A stretch of 64,000 nucleotides of DNA, from the NCBI GenBank assembly GCA_965262745.1, contig OZ253558.1, positions 1,860,001 to 1,924,000 of the forward strand, read 5' to 3'. Both the position numbers and the translations under genes were made by a program. A model generated the notes under the pieces. That model did not search any database. It saw only the letters and a list, made by a program, of their open reading frames with translations, and was not told where the DNA came from. Source of the stretch: JAJECS01 sp965262745. Its GTDB lineage: Bacteria > Chloroflexota > UBA11872. Below are positions 51,078-59,767 of this stretch, one piece after another (position 1 is the stretch's first letter; the number at the start of each line of letters is the position of its first letter).

Positions 51078-52301
51078 GTGCGCTCCCCCGACGTGCTCGC
51101 AACAGTCCGCCGGCTGATCCCCGGCGTGTACGCCCCAGCGTTCCTGATGTTCTTTGGCGTAGGGATGCTGTTGCCAACGCTGCCGCTGTTCGCGGCGGAA
51201 CTGGGCGTGAACTACACCCTGGTCACGCTGGCGGTGGCGGTGACCGGGCTGGGGACGCTGCTGTGGAACGTGCCGGCCGGCCTGCTGCAAGCGCGCTGGA
51301 GCGAGCAGCGGGCGGCGATTGTGGGCGTGCTGGTCGTGGCGGCGGCGACCCTGGCGCTGGGATTCACGCGCGACTATGCGCTGGTGGTGGTCTTCCGGGC
51401 GCTGGCGGGAATCGGGACGGCGACGTGGACGATCTCGCGCATGGCGCATCTCGTGGCCACAGTGCCGCAGCATCACCGTGGGCGGGCGATGTCCCTGTTC
51501 GGCGGGATCATGCGCATCAGCATATTTCCGAGCCCCGCCGTGGGCGGCTGGATAGCCGAGAACGTGAGCTTCGAAGCGTCGTTCCTGGTGGCCGGCCTGA
51601 TCACCTGCACCGGCGCGCTGCCGCTGCTGCTGATGCGGCACCGCGTCGAGCGGCCCATGGGCAGCATTCCGGTCACGCGCGCGGCGCCGTCGAGCCTCTT
51701 GGCCATGCTGCGGTCGCACCGCCGCGATCTCGCGACCGCCGGCACCGGCCACGTGCTCGGATCGGCCGTGCGCGCGGGGCGCCAGGTGATCATCCCGATC
51801 TACGCCGCGTTCGTCCTCGACCTGGATGCAGCCGCGGTCGGCGTGGCGGTGAGCGCTTCGGCGGCCATCGACATGACGCTGTTCCCGATTGCCGGATATG
51901 TGATGGATCGGTACGGCCGCAAGTTCACCAATGCCCCCTCCATGGTGATGCTCGGGCTATCCATGGCCGTGCTGCCGCTGGCGCAGGACCTCACGGGACT
52001 CATCGTCGTGGCGCTCTTTGCCGGCGTGGCGAATGGGTGGGGGTCGGGCGCGATGCTCACCCTGGGGACCGACCTTGCCCCGCGCGAGTCGCCGGGCCCG
52101 TTCCTCGGCATATGGCAGCTCATGGGCAACTCGGGAATGACCGCCGGGCCGCTGATGGTCGGCGTCGTGTCGGATGCAGCCGGTCCGGAGGTGGCGCCGT
52201 ACTACCTCGCGGCGGTGGGGATCGCCAGCGGGCTGATCTTCTGGCTGCTGGTGCGCGAAACCCACCGCCCCCGGGAACAGCCGGCCGCGGCGTCCCCGTA
52301 G
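51078..52301 (+). CDS. Major facilitator superfamily transporter
   Basis: A 407-residue MFS carrier with about twelve helices. RYGRK-type loop: DRYGRKFTNAPS between helices 8 and 9 matches the MFS motif A repeat. AGIGTATWTISRMAHL and PAVGGWIAENVSFEASFLVAG are also typical. The frame runs upstream to ATGs that overlap the opposite-strand quinone oxidoreductase gene. The GTG at 51078 is preferred because a -10 box lies just before it. The substrate is unknown; a carboxylate or sugar acid would fit the setting. Confidence 0.82.
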   Translation: MRSPDVLATVRRLIPGVYAPAFLMFFGVGMLLPTLPLFAAELGVNYTLVTLAVAVTGLGTLLWNVPAGLLQARWSEQRAAIVGVLVVAAATLALGFTRDYALVVVFRALAGIGTATWTISRMAHLVATVPQHHRGRAMSLFGGIMRISIFPSPAVGGWIAENVSFEASFLVAGLITCTGALPLLLMRHRVERPMGSIPVTRAAPSSLLAMLRSHRRDLATAGTGHVLGSAVRAGRQVIIPIYAAFVLDLDAAAVGVAVSASAAIDMTLFPIAGYVMDRYGRKFTNAPSMVMLGLSMAVLPLAQDLTGLIVVALFAGVANGWGSGAMLTLGTDLAPRESPGPFLGIWQLMGNSGMTAGPLMVGVVSDAAGPEVAPYYLAAVGIASGLIFWLLVRETHRPREQPAAASP

Positions 52302-52362
52302 CCTAGCGAGGTTTGCGTCACCCGGTCAGGTAAAGGGTGTCCGGGGAGACGCCTACGCGGGG

Positions 52363-52465
52363 CCAGGTTGAGTGGGGCCTGGATTCCCGCTTCCGCGGGA
52401 ATGACGAACTGGGGGGGGCGGGAATGACGAACTGGGGGCGGGAATGACGATGGGCTACGCAAGCG
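52363..52465. repeat. Long copy of the GGATTCC...GGAATGAC interspersed repeat, with internal tandem units
   Basis: CCAGGTTGAGTGGGGCCTGG, then ATTCCCGCTTCCGCGGGAAT (a palindrome), then GACGAACTGGGGG and GCGGGAATGACGAACTGGGG, then GCGGGAATGACGATGGGCTA and CGCAA. The GCGGGAATGACGA unit is present three times. The copy at 31041-31120 has the same outer blocks. It fills most of the spacer 52302-52472. Confidence 0.7.
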
Positions 52466-52472
52466 TCTCTGG

Positions 52473-53579
52473 CTACGTGGGTATCACGGCGGCGTGGCGG
52501 GAGGACATGCGCTCAAGACGCTCCGGGTCGGGTTCGGGGAGGCCCTCGGTGGCCGGCGCGAAGGTCAGATCGGGCTCGAGCTCCAAGGCGGGCTCCGCCA
52601 AATCCTGTCGATAAAACTTCGACGATGGGAACAAGTCGCCGGGATAGGTGAAGTTGGGCAGCGTGGCCAGCTCCACGCACAGCGCGGCGCCCACGGAGCT
52701 TTCAAGCATCCCGCCGATCCACACCGGAATGCCGCTATCCCGGCAGACATCATGCATCGCGACCGAGTTGGTAAACCCGCCGGCGCGGCCGGGCTTGATG
52801 TTGACGTAGTGGCAGGCGCCGATCTGGATGGCCTGGCGCACCATGTCGAGGTCGCGCGCGGATTCGTCGAGGCATATGGGCGTGTCGATCTTGCGCGCCA
52901 ACTCCGCGTGATCGAGGATGTCGTTCCAGCCGAGCGGCTGCTCGATGAAGGCCAGCCCCAGATCGTCAATCGCCTCGAAGGTGGCGAGGTCGTCGAGGGT
53001 ATAGCCGGCGTTGCAGTCAATGTGGATGAGGTGATTCGGGAAGGCTGAGCGCACGGCGCGGAGCATGTCGACGTCCCAGCCCGGCCGCACCTTGAGCTTG
53101 GTGCGCGGGAAGCCGGCGTCGACGGCCTGCTGCATGTTGGCCAGGAGCATGTCGATCGAGTCCTGCACGCCAAAGTCGGCACCGGCAATGACCGGGCGCG
53201 TCTGGCCGCCGAGCAGGCGGTGGACCGGCGTGCCGGTGATCTTGCTCTCCAGGGTCCACCAGCACAGCTCGATCGCCGCCTTGGCGAATCCGTTGCCCTT
53301 GGCGAAGGCGAGCCGATCATGGAGGTCCTGGGCGGTCTCGTAGTCGCGCCCCACTACGTGCGGCCCGAATACCTCGGCCACCAGGTAGAACACGCCGCCG
53401 GCGCACTCGGCTACGTAGTGCGGGGCGAAGAAGGGCGTCGCCTCGGCCCAGGCCTCGCATTCGCCGCTGGTGGCCTTCACGAGCACCGAGTCGATGTCGT
53501 GGTCTTCCCCGTAGGCGGTGCGCCAAGGGTAGATGAGCGGCATTCGAACGTAGTAAACGTCCAAGCGGTCAATGCGCAT
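52473..53579 (-). CDS. Enolase-superfamily enzyme, o-succinylbenzoate synthase/N-acylamino acid racemase-like
   Basis: A 368-residue enolase-superfamily enzyme of the mandelate racemase/muconate lactonising group. The lysine pair K161-L-K163, metal ligands D188 (IDCNAG), E213 (FIEQPL) and D238 (CLDES), and K262 in NIKPGRAGG match the OSBS/N-succinylamino-acid racemase subgroup. No other menaquinone genes are nearby, so a racemase or another reaction is as likely as OSBS. The ATG at 53579 follows a GGAGGAGGAGG ribosome site by five bases; the longer open frame upstream lacks homology. Confidence 0.87.
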   Translation of the reverse strand: MRIDRLDVYYVRMPLIYPWRTAYGEDHDIDSVLVKATSGECEAWAEATPFFAPHYVAECAGGVFYLVAEVFGPHVVGRDYETAQDLHDRLAFAKGNGFAKAAIELCWWTLESKITGTPVHRLLGGQTRPVIAGADFGVQDSIDMLLANMQQAVDAGFPRTKLKVRPGWDVDMLRAVRSAFPNHLIHIDCNAGYTLDDLATFEAIDDLGLAFIEQPLGWNDILDHAELARKIDTPICLDESARDLDMVRQAIQIGACHYVNIKPGRAGGFTNSVAMHDVCRDSGIPVWIGGMLESSVGAALCVELATLPNFTYPGDLFPSSKFYRQDLAEPALELEPDLTFAPATEGLPEPDPERLERMSSRHAAVIPT

Positions 53580-53704
53580 GCAGGCCTCCTCCTCCGGCAT
53601 GGTGACGGGGCGGCGCTCGCGATGCAATAGCGGCACGGCGACGGGATCGGGCAGGCCACGCCAGTCGGGCCGCGGGCGGCGGAGCAACCGATGCGAAGGA
53701 CGAG

Positions 53705-56023
53705 CTAAGGGATGCGGCGCTTGCGGCGAGTCTTTACGGGTGCGGCGGCCAACTTGGGCGGGGTGACCGCGGCGCCTTCCACATTCAGGTGAGGCAGCCA
53801 GCGCAGCGCCCGCGGCAGCCACCAGTTGCGAGTTCCCAACAGTTTCATCGAGGCCGGCACGACCACGGAGCGGATGAGCGTGGCGTCGATGAAGACGGCA
53901 ACCGCGAGCCCAAAGCCGATCTGCTGAAATATGACCAGATCACCGGCGGCAAAGCCGCCGAACACGGCGACCATGATCAAGGCGGCACCGGTGATGAGCG
54001 CGCCCGTCCGCCGCAGGCCGAAGGCCACCGACTCGGTGTTGTCGCCGGTGCGGTCGAAACGCTCGCGAATGCGGCTGAGCAGGAAGACGTGGTAGTCCAT
54101 CGAGAGTCCGAACAGCACCGCAAAGAGCAGGATCGGGATCCAGGCCTCGATGGCGGTGACCTGCTGAAAGCCCAGCAAGTCGGCGGCGAAGCCCATTTGG
54201 GAGACCAGCACCATCAGGCCGTAGGCGGCGCCCACCGCCAAGAGATTCATGAGAATCGCCTTGGCCGGCACAACCAGCGAGCGGAAGACCACCATCAGCA
54301 GGACGAAGCTGACGCTCAGGACGATCCCGAAGACCAACGGGGTGTACTGCCTGGTGACGTCGAAGTAGGCCACGTTCTGTGCCGAGACGCCGGTGACGAA
54401 GGCCTCGGCTTCGGCATCGGCCAGCGCCGTCGGAATAACGTCCGCGAGCAGGCGGCGGACGGCGTCGGCGCCGGCGTCGCTGGTGGGGTCCACGACCAGC
54501 GGCACGGTGACGAGGGCGGCGGAGCCGTCGCGGCTGATTTCGAGTCGCGAGGGGCCGAAGTCGGGGTCGCCAGCGAGGGCCGTCCGCAGCCGGGCGATGG
54601 CCGCCTGCACGTCGGCGGCGTTGGTGTCTCCTTCGACAACGATTTGGGCCGGCGAGAGCAAGCCGCCGAGAAACTCGCGCTGCAGCATGAGCACGCCGTC
54701 CCGGGCACGGGTTCCCGGCGGCAGGCTGGAAATGCTGGACGAACCGGTGTTGATGCCGATGTTGGGCACGGCGGCGGCCACGAGCAGGCCAACGCCGATG
54801 ACGAGGCTGACAATCGGGCGGCGCATGACCGCGTAGGCCAGACGGTCCCACAGGGGCCGGCCTCGCCGACGCTTGGCGGCAGCGGCAAGCCGCCCCATGA
54901 ACGGGATGCGGAGCGCATCGACGCGGTCGCCCATGAGGCTGAGCACCGCCGGGAGCAGGGTGAGCGCGGCGAGCACGGCCGCGGCGACGACGAGGATCGC
55001 GCCGGCCGCCAGGTCTTGGAAGACGTTCACGGGAACGACCAGCAGCCCGAGCAGCGCCACGATGACGACCATGCCGCTGATGAGCACGGCGCGGCTGGCC
55101 GTGGCGCCCGCGACGGTGATGGCCTCAATCGTGTCGCGACCAGCACGGCGCTCCTCGCGGTAGCGCGAGACGACGAAGAGTGAGTAGTCGATGCCAACGG
55201 CCAAGCCCATCATCGTGATCATGTTGACCACGAAGAACGAGAGATCGAAGACCTGACCGACCAGCGCGGTAGCGCCCAAGGCGATGACGATCGCGACGGC
55301 GGCGAGCACGATTGGGAGCAGTGCCGCCGCAAAGGCGCCAAAGACCAGGACGAGGATGAGAAAGGCGATCGGCAGTGCGACCAACTCGCCCTTTTGCAGG
55401 TCGCGCTCAGCGATGTCCTGGAAGTCCTGGCCACCGGTGGCGCGGCCGGTCACGAAGGTCGTGAAGCCGTCCGCCTCGGCCGCGGCGTCGACCACCGCAT
55501 GGAGCTGGTGGACGTTGACGATGGCCTCCGCCAGCTCGCCGGTCATGAGCACGGGCAGCAGCAGCGATTGCCGGTCCTGCGATACCAGCGAGGGATCGCC
55601 GATTTGGTAATAGCTGACCACGCCCTGGACCGTTGCCGGGCCCAGGGCGGTGATGTCGGCGTGCAGTTGCTCGACCAAGGCCCGATAGGAGGGCTCATCC
55701 ACGGTGCTGGCCTCGGCCTGCACGATCACGAGCTCGGTGCTGCCGTGCGGATGGTCGAACCGCTCGTCGATGATCTGCTCGGCAATGGCGTATTCGGGGT
55801 TGTTCGAGGCCCGCTGGACGGTGGTGAGCGCGCCGCCCAACTGCGTCGCGACCAGCGTGCTGGCGGCCGCGAGGGTGATCGCCCAAATTGCGACCGTGCG
55901 CCAGGGATGGCGCGCGCAGTCGGCGGCGAGACCTCCCAGCGAGAGCGCGGGGAAGCGCGGAACGTCACCTTCGCGCAGCAGCTTCCAGAGCTGCGCGCCG
56001 TGGCGCCGCAGGAACTGCCTCAT
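53705..56023 (-). CDS. MMPL-family RND transporter
   Basis: A 772-residue RND-superfamily transporter of the MMPL type (mycobacterial lipid and hydrophobic-compound exporters). It has two repeats, each with one helix, a large outer loop and five more helices. FVVNMITMMGLAVGIDYSLF and LLFAVLFGLSMDYHVFLLSR are the paired RND helix-4 motifs with their Asp-Tyr residues that couple to the proton gradient. The C-terminus is basic (KTRRKRR). GGCGGATCG precedes the ATG. The enolase-superfamily gene lies 125 bases downstream on the same strand. Confidence 0.9.
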   Translation of the reverse strand: MRQFLRRHGAQLWKLLREGDVPRFPALSLGGLAADCARHPWRTVAIWAITLAAASTLVATQLGGALTTVQRASNNPEYAIAEQIIDERFDHPHGSTELVIVQAEASTVDEPSYRALVEQLHADITALGPATVQGVVSYYQIGDPSLVSQDRQSLLLPVLMTGELAEAIVNVHQLHAVVDAAAEADGFTTFVTGRATGGQDFQDIAERDLQKGELVALPIAFLILVLVFGAFAAALLPIVLAAVAIVIALGATALVGQVFDLSFFVVNMITMMGLAVGIDYSLFVVSRYREERRAGRDTIEAITVAGATASRAVLISGMVVIVALLGLLVVPVNVFQDLAAGAILVVAAAVLAALTLLPAVLSLMGDRVDALRIPFMGRLAAAAKRRRGRPLWDRLAYAVMRRPIVSLVIGVGLLVAAAVPNIGINTGSSSISSLPPGTRARDGVLMLQREFLGGLLSPAQIVVEGDTNAADVQAAIARLRTALAGDPDFGPSRLEISRDGSAALVTVPLVVDPTSDAGADAVRRLLADVIPTALADAEAEAFVTGVSAQNVAYFDVTRQYTPLVFGIVLSVSFVLLMVVFRSLVVPAKAILMNLLAVGAAYGLMVLVSQMGFAADLLGFQQVTAIEAWIPILLFAVLFGLSMDYHVFLLSRIRERFDRTGDNTESVAFGLRRTGALITGAALIMVAVFGGFAAGDLVIFQQIGFGLAVAVFIDATLIRSVVVPASMKLLGTRNWWLPRALRWLPHLNVEGAAVTPPKLAAAPVKTRRKRRIP

Positions 56024-56451
56024 CGATCCGCCGCCAGGCCGCGCTCGATCAGGTTTGATGCCAACTAGGTCCTGTCTACGCCAACGTCGAGCGTTGCTGG
56101 CGCGCGCGGCGATGTGGCATACCGCGAGGGGTGCCTAAAGCTTGGTCCGCACGAACTGCTCTCGCCGTGGAGGCAGTTCCCGCCCCGTACAGCCATGCTC
56201 GGCGATGTGCAAGATCGCATGGAGCCGGTGCAGGTCTTGAGCGGCGGACATTGCCGCGTGCTAGGCGTAGCTAGTGTGTGGCCCGTTCGGGCTGCGCCTG
56301 TGTGAGTTCCACGACGCCATGGCGGGACGCATTCCCACTTGCGTGACCAGACCTACATTGCGGGCGGCAACAGGCCTCCCGCGGCGCACCAAGGTGAGCC
56401 GCGGGACGTGGCACGCTGGGGTTGAGCCTGGGGTACGGCGGGAGACGGCGC
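56024..56451. other. 428-base intergenic region without a supported gene
   Basis: This spacer separates two divergent genes, the MMPL transporter and the sugar isomerase. I see no convincing gene, RNA, terminator or copy of the interspersed repeats. A 63-codon frame at 56114-56305 has no ribosome site or recognisable product. Promoters for both genes must lie here, but no strong -35/-10 pair was found. Confidence 0.5.
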
Positions 56452-57273
56452 ATGGGAATTGAACTGGGTGGTCACCTCTTCAGCACACCGCACTGCACGG
56501 TCGAGGAATCGGCGCGCATCTGGCATGCCCTGGGCGTGCGAGTGATGGACATCGGCAACGGACGCGATCTGGACCCGGACTACGTGGCTCAGAACGTGGA
56601 CGCCGAAGCCGAGCGCATCCGAGCCATTGGCGAGGCGGTTGGTATGCGATTTCACGACGCCTTTCCCCAGGCCACGGACAAGCACATCACCAATACGCCC
56701 GATCCGGCCGAATACGAGCACCAGCGGGAGGTCGACGCGGCGTGGATCGAGTTCGCCGCGAAAGTTGGGATGGACGGCGTGACGCTCAGTCCAGGCATCT
56801 ATTGGCCCGGCTTGACGGTTGAAGAGGCCTACGTGCGTTCGCGCGAGCAGCTGCGGGCGCTGGTGGACGTGGCCGCGCGGCACGACGTCAACCTGCGGAT
56901 CGAGCCGCACGTGGACAGCGTGACCTGGAGCCCGGAGCTGGCGCTGCGGATGCTGGACGACGTGCCGGGCCTTTCGTTCACCCTGGATCACTCGCACTTC
57001 GTGTTTCACGGCATGCCGTATGAGCAGATCGCTCTGATGCATCCGCATGGGACGCACTGGCACGTGCGCCAGGCGTCGCTGTCGAAGCTGCAAGCGCGCA
57101 TGGACGAGGGAACCATCGACTTCGCGCGGATCGTGGCGGACCTTAAGCGGGACGGCTACGACGGAGTGATGGCGCTGGAGGTGGTGACCACGCCGTGGTT
57201 GGATCTCAATCAGATGGACGTGCTGACGGAGACGATTCTGCTTCGAGACCAGATGCGGGGGTTGTTGGCTTAG
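56452..57273 (+). CDS. Sugar phosphate isomerase/epimerase-family TIM barrel protein
   Basis: A 273-residue xylose-isomerase-like TIM barrel protein. Likely metal ligands are the Glu in LRIEPHVD, the Asp/His in FTLDHSHFV, the His in HWHVRQAS and the Glu in MALEVVT. A start at the ATG at 56452 is favoured because GGGAG lies eight bases upstream; the frame also has an earlier ATG at 56422. The substrate is unknown. It differs from the family member at 9.1 kb. Confidence 0.85.
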   Translation: MGIELGGHLFSTPHCTVEESARIWHALGVRVMDIGNGRDLDPDYVAQNVDAEAERIRAIGEAVGMRFHDAFPQATDKHITNTPDPAEYEHQREVDAAWIEFAAKVGMDGVTLSPGIYWPGLTVEEAYVRSREQLRALVDVAARHDVNLRIEPHVDSVTWSPELALRMLDDVPGLSFTLDHSHFVFHGMPYEQIALMHPHGTHWHVRQASLSKLQARMDEGTIDFARIVADLKRDGYDGVMALEVVTTPWLDLNQMDVLTETILLRDQMRGLLA

Positions 57274-57325
57274 CCGGGCGCCGGGGTTGGGTCTTTGTTA
57301 CCCACGGCCGGTGGTCGAGAACCAT

Positions 57326-57354
57326 AGATTCCTCGCCTGCGGCTCGGAATGACA
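57326..57354. repeat. Copy of the TAGATTCC...GGAATGAC interspersed repeat
   Basis: ATAGATTCCTCGCCTGCGGC, then TCGGAATGAC. A partial second unit (GGCTCGGAATGAC) follows at about 57362-57374. Confidence 0.6.
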
Positions 57355-57412
57355 GGGTTGGGTGGCTCGGAATGACCGATCAGGTGATCCGAGCGTGAGG
57401 CCGGGGTCCGTT

Positions 57413-57434
57413 CCCGGGCTGCACGCACCCCGGG
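57413..57434. repeat. Interspersed palindrome, copy near the IS cluster
   Basis: CCCGGGCTG, loop CACG, CACCCCGGG, followed by CCACCGG. One stem mismatch. The outer stem pairs differ from the other copies yet still pair. Confidence 0.65.
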
Positions 57435-57492
57435 CCACCGGACACACGAACCTCGGTGATGGCTGGCATGCTTCTATGCCGCATAGATTCCC

Positions 57493-58524
57493 TAGATTCA
57501 CAAACGAAGTGCAACACCTCATTAGGGTGTTGCCATGGAACGACGCTATTCGCACCTCACCATTGAAGACCGCTGTGCCGTGGCCCGACGCCACGCCGCC
57601 GGGGCCTCGATCCGCCAAATCGCGGCAAGTCTGGATCGCGCGCCATCGACGATTGCTCGGGAGCTGAGCCGCAATGGATCGCGCACCCAGGGCTATCAAC
57701 CGCGCTACGCCGACCAGCAGGCCCGCGCGCGCCGCTGGCGCGGGCCCCGGCTCGACCGCGATCCCACCCTGCGCCGCCAGGTCCTCACCCGCCTCCAACA
57801 GGGCTGGTCGCCCGAGCAGGTGGCCGGCCGTCTGGCCCGCGAGGCCGGCCGGCCCGTCATCTCCCACGAATCCATCTACCGCTTCATTGACGCCCAGATC
57901 CGCCGCACGAAGGACTATGCCTGGCGTCACTATTTGCCGCGGGCCAAGTTCAAACGGGGCCGGCGGGGGCGCAAGGGCGGCAGCTCCGCCTCCTTTATCG
58001 CCCACCGTCGTCCCCTCGTCGACCGCCCAGCCCTCGCCGCGGACCGCCAGACCCCCGGCCACTGGGAGGCCGACCTCATGCTCTTCCGCACCTACGGCCA
58101 GGCCGTCCTCACCCTCCACGAACGCCACTCCCGCCTGCTCCTCGCCGTCCGGCCCCCCGGCAAAGCCGCTGCCCCCATCGCCCGCGCCTTGTCCCGGCTC
58201 CTCGCACCCTTACCGCCCCCCTGGCGCCAAACCGTCACCTTCGACAACGGCACCGAGTTCGCCCGCCACCACCAGCTGCACGCCCGCGGCATCCAGACCT
58301 TCTTCTGCGACCCCCACGCCCCCTGGCAGAAGGGCGGCATCGAGAACGCCATCGGGCGCCTGCGCCGCACCCTGCCCCGCAAGACCGATCTCGCGAGCCT
58401 CCCGGCCGCTCGGTTCACCCAGCTCGTGCAGGCCTACAACAACACGCCACGCAAGTGCCTCGGCTACCAGACCCCCGCCGAGGTGTTTTGGGATCATCTG
58501 TTGCACTTGGAATGTGAATCCACC
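57493..58524 (+). mobile_element. IS30-family insertion sequence
   Basis: An element of about 1.03 kb. The left inverted repeat (57493-57516, starting TAGATTCACAAACGAAGTGC) and the right one (58499-58522, inverted, TGGATTCACATTCCAAGTGC) share 20 of 24 positions. TTCCC stands directly outside both ends (57488-57492 and 58525-58529) and may be the target duplication. The right repeat lies inside the 3' end of the transposase gene. Confidence 0.8.
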
Positions 58525-58551
58525 TTCCCGCTTTCGGAGACCTTTGCGTAA
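57535..58551 (+). CDS. IS30-family transposase
   Basis: A 338-residue DDE transposase. An N-terminal helix-turn-helix (HLTIEDRCAVARRHAAGASI, then RQIAASLDRAPSTIAREL) binds the ends. The catalytic Asp residues are in GHWEADLM and TFDNGTEF, with the Glu in GGIENAIGRLRR. The length is normal for the family. The last codons run through the right inverted repeat into the neighbouring IS5 element, whose left end provides the stop codon. The protein appears intact. Confidence 0.93.
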   Translation: MERRYSHLTIEDRCAVARRHAAGASIRQIAASLDRAPSTIARELSRNGSRTQGYQPRYADQQARARRWRGPRLDRDPTLRRQVLTRLQQGWSPEQVAGRLAREAGRPVISHESIYRFIDAQIRRTKDYAWRHYLPRAKFKRGRRGRKGGSSASFIAHRRPLVDRPALAADRQTPGHWEADLMLFRTYGQAVLTLHERHSRLLLAVRPPGKAAAPIARALSRLLAPLPPPWRQTVTFDNGTEFARHHQLHARGIQTFFCDPHAPWQKGGIENAIGRLRRTLPRKTDLASLPAARFTQLVQAYNNTPRKCLGYQTPAEVFWDHLLHLECESTFPLSETFA

Positions 58552-59728
58552 TTCCAGGGCCGGGGCGGAAAATCGGGCGTTGCCGTCCTGACGATTGGGG
58601 AGTGGTCGAATGCACCGCGATATGGGCCAGCCGTCGCTGGCGGAAGTGTTGGTGTCGGAGACCCTCGGCCAGAACCAGCGGCTGGAGCGAATCGCCGCCG
58701 CGGTGGACTGGGACCGGCTCGGTCAAGTGGTGGCCGGCGTGCACGCGGCACCGCGCGGGCGGCCCAGTTATCCGCCGCTGTTGATGGTCAAGGTGCTGCT
58801 GCTCCAGCAGTGGTACACGCTCTCGGATCCCCAGCTGGAAGAGGCGCTCGGCGACCGGCTCTCCTTCCGGCGCTTTGTGGGGCTGGGGCTGCAAGACGAC
58901 ACGCCCGACCACTCGACCATCAGCCGCTTTCGGGCCGCCTTGGAGGTCCAAGAGCTCAGCGCGCCGTTGTTCACGGAGGTGGCGGCCCAACTGGACGCGC
59001 AGGGCTTGGTGCTGAAGCAGGGCACGCTGTTGGACGCCACGCTGGTGGCGGCCCAGGTGCGCCGCCCGCCGCTGGCGGCGGGGCGCGGCGCGCGGAGTGC
59101 CACCGACCCGGAGGCGGCCTGGACGCAGACGGGGCGGGGCGGCCGGTCGCACTTCGGCTACAAGGTGCATCTGGGGGTGGACGCCGACACGGGGGTGGTG
59201 CGGCGGGCGGCGTTGACCCCCGCCAACGTCTACGAGAGCGAGGTGGCCGACGCGTTGGTGAGTGGGGACGAGCAGGCGATCTATGGCGACCGGGCGTATG
59301 AATCCAACCGCCGGCGCCAGTGGCTGCGGGCCCAGGGGATCAACGACCGGATCATGCACCGCTCCCACAAGCATCAGCGGGCCCTCCCCTACTGGCAGCA
59401 GCGGCGCAACGCCCTCATCGCGCCCCGCCGGGCGTTGGTGGAGAAGGTCTTCGGCACGCTCAAGCGCAGCTATGGCTACCAGCGGGTCCGCTACCGCGGC
59501 CTGGGGCGCAACGCCGTGGAGCTGTGGTTCAAGCTCATGGCCTACAACCTGCGCAAAGCGGACACCTTGGCCTGGGGCGCCGCCTGACCCCGGGCGCGGT
59601 GCGCCTCGGGCTGGCGTGATCTCCGCCCCAGCGCGGCGGCGGAGGCGCGCTGGGGCAGCTGCGCCAGCTCCCGCGCCCCGTCGGCAGCCCTCCCCACGGG
59701 CCATCCCCCAATTATTCAAAGGTCTCCG
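58535..59728 (+). mobile_element. IS5-family insertion sequence
   Basis: An element of about 1.19 kb bounded by inverted repeats CGGAGACCTTTGCGTAATT (left, from 58535) and, inverted, CGGAGACCTTTGAATAATT (right, to 59728), differing at two positions. It lies immediately beyond the right end of the IS30 element. Joining its outer flanks (TTCCCGCTTT and TTCGCGGGAATGAC) restores a palindrome of the interspersed repeat family. Confidence 0.85.
58610..59587 (+). CDS. IS5-family transposase
   Basis: A 325-residue DDE transposase. An N-terminal DUF772-like domain (RPSYPPLLMVKVLLLQQWY, then DDTPDHSTISRFRAAL) is followed by the catalytic core: first Asp in GTLLDATLV, second in AIYGDRAYES, and Glu in ALVEKVFGTLKRSYGY. 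The ATG at 58610 follows GGGGAG by seven bases. It appears intact, so the element may still be active. Confidence 0.93.
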   Translation: MHRDMGQPSLAEVLVSETLGQNQRLERIAAAVDWDRLGQVVAGVHAAPRGRPSYPPLLMVKVLLLQQWYTLSDPQLEEALGDRLSFRRFVGLGLQDDTPDHSTISRFRAALEVQELSAPLFTEVAAQLDAQGLVLKQGTLLDATLVAAQVRRPPLAAGRGARSATDPEAAWTQTGRGGRSHFGYKVHLGVDADTGVVRRAALTPANVYESEVADALVSGDEQAIYGDRAYESNRRRQWLRAQGINDRIMHRSHKHQRALPYWQQRRNALIAPRRALVEKVFGTLKRSYGYQRVRYRGLGRNAVELWFKLMAYNLRKADTLAWGAA

Positions 59729-59767
59729 TTCGCGGGAATGACGGCCATTGAGGGGTCGAGCCGCCGT

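Noticed and set aside
52473..53579. Calling the enolase-superfamily gene menC
   Set aside because: Its active-site pattern fits OSBS but equally N-acylamino acid racemases, and there are no menaquinone genes beside it.
56114..56305. 63-codon frame in the 428-base intergenic region
   Set aside because: No ribosome site, no hydrophobic or domain pattern, and no overlap with any supported promoter.
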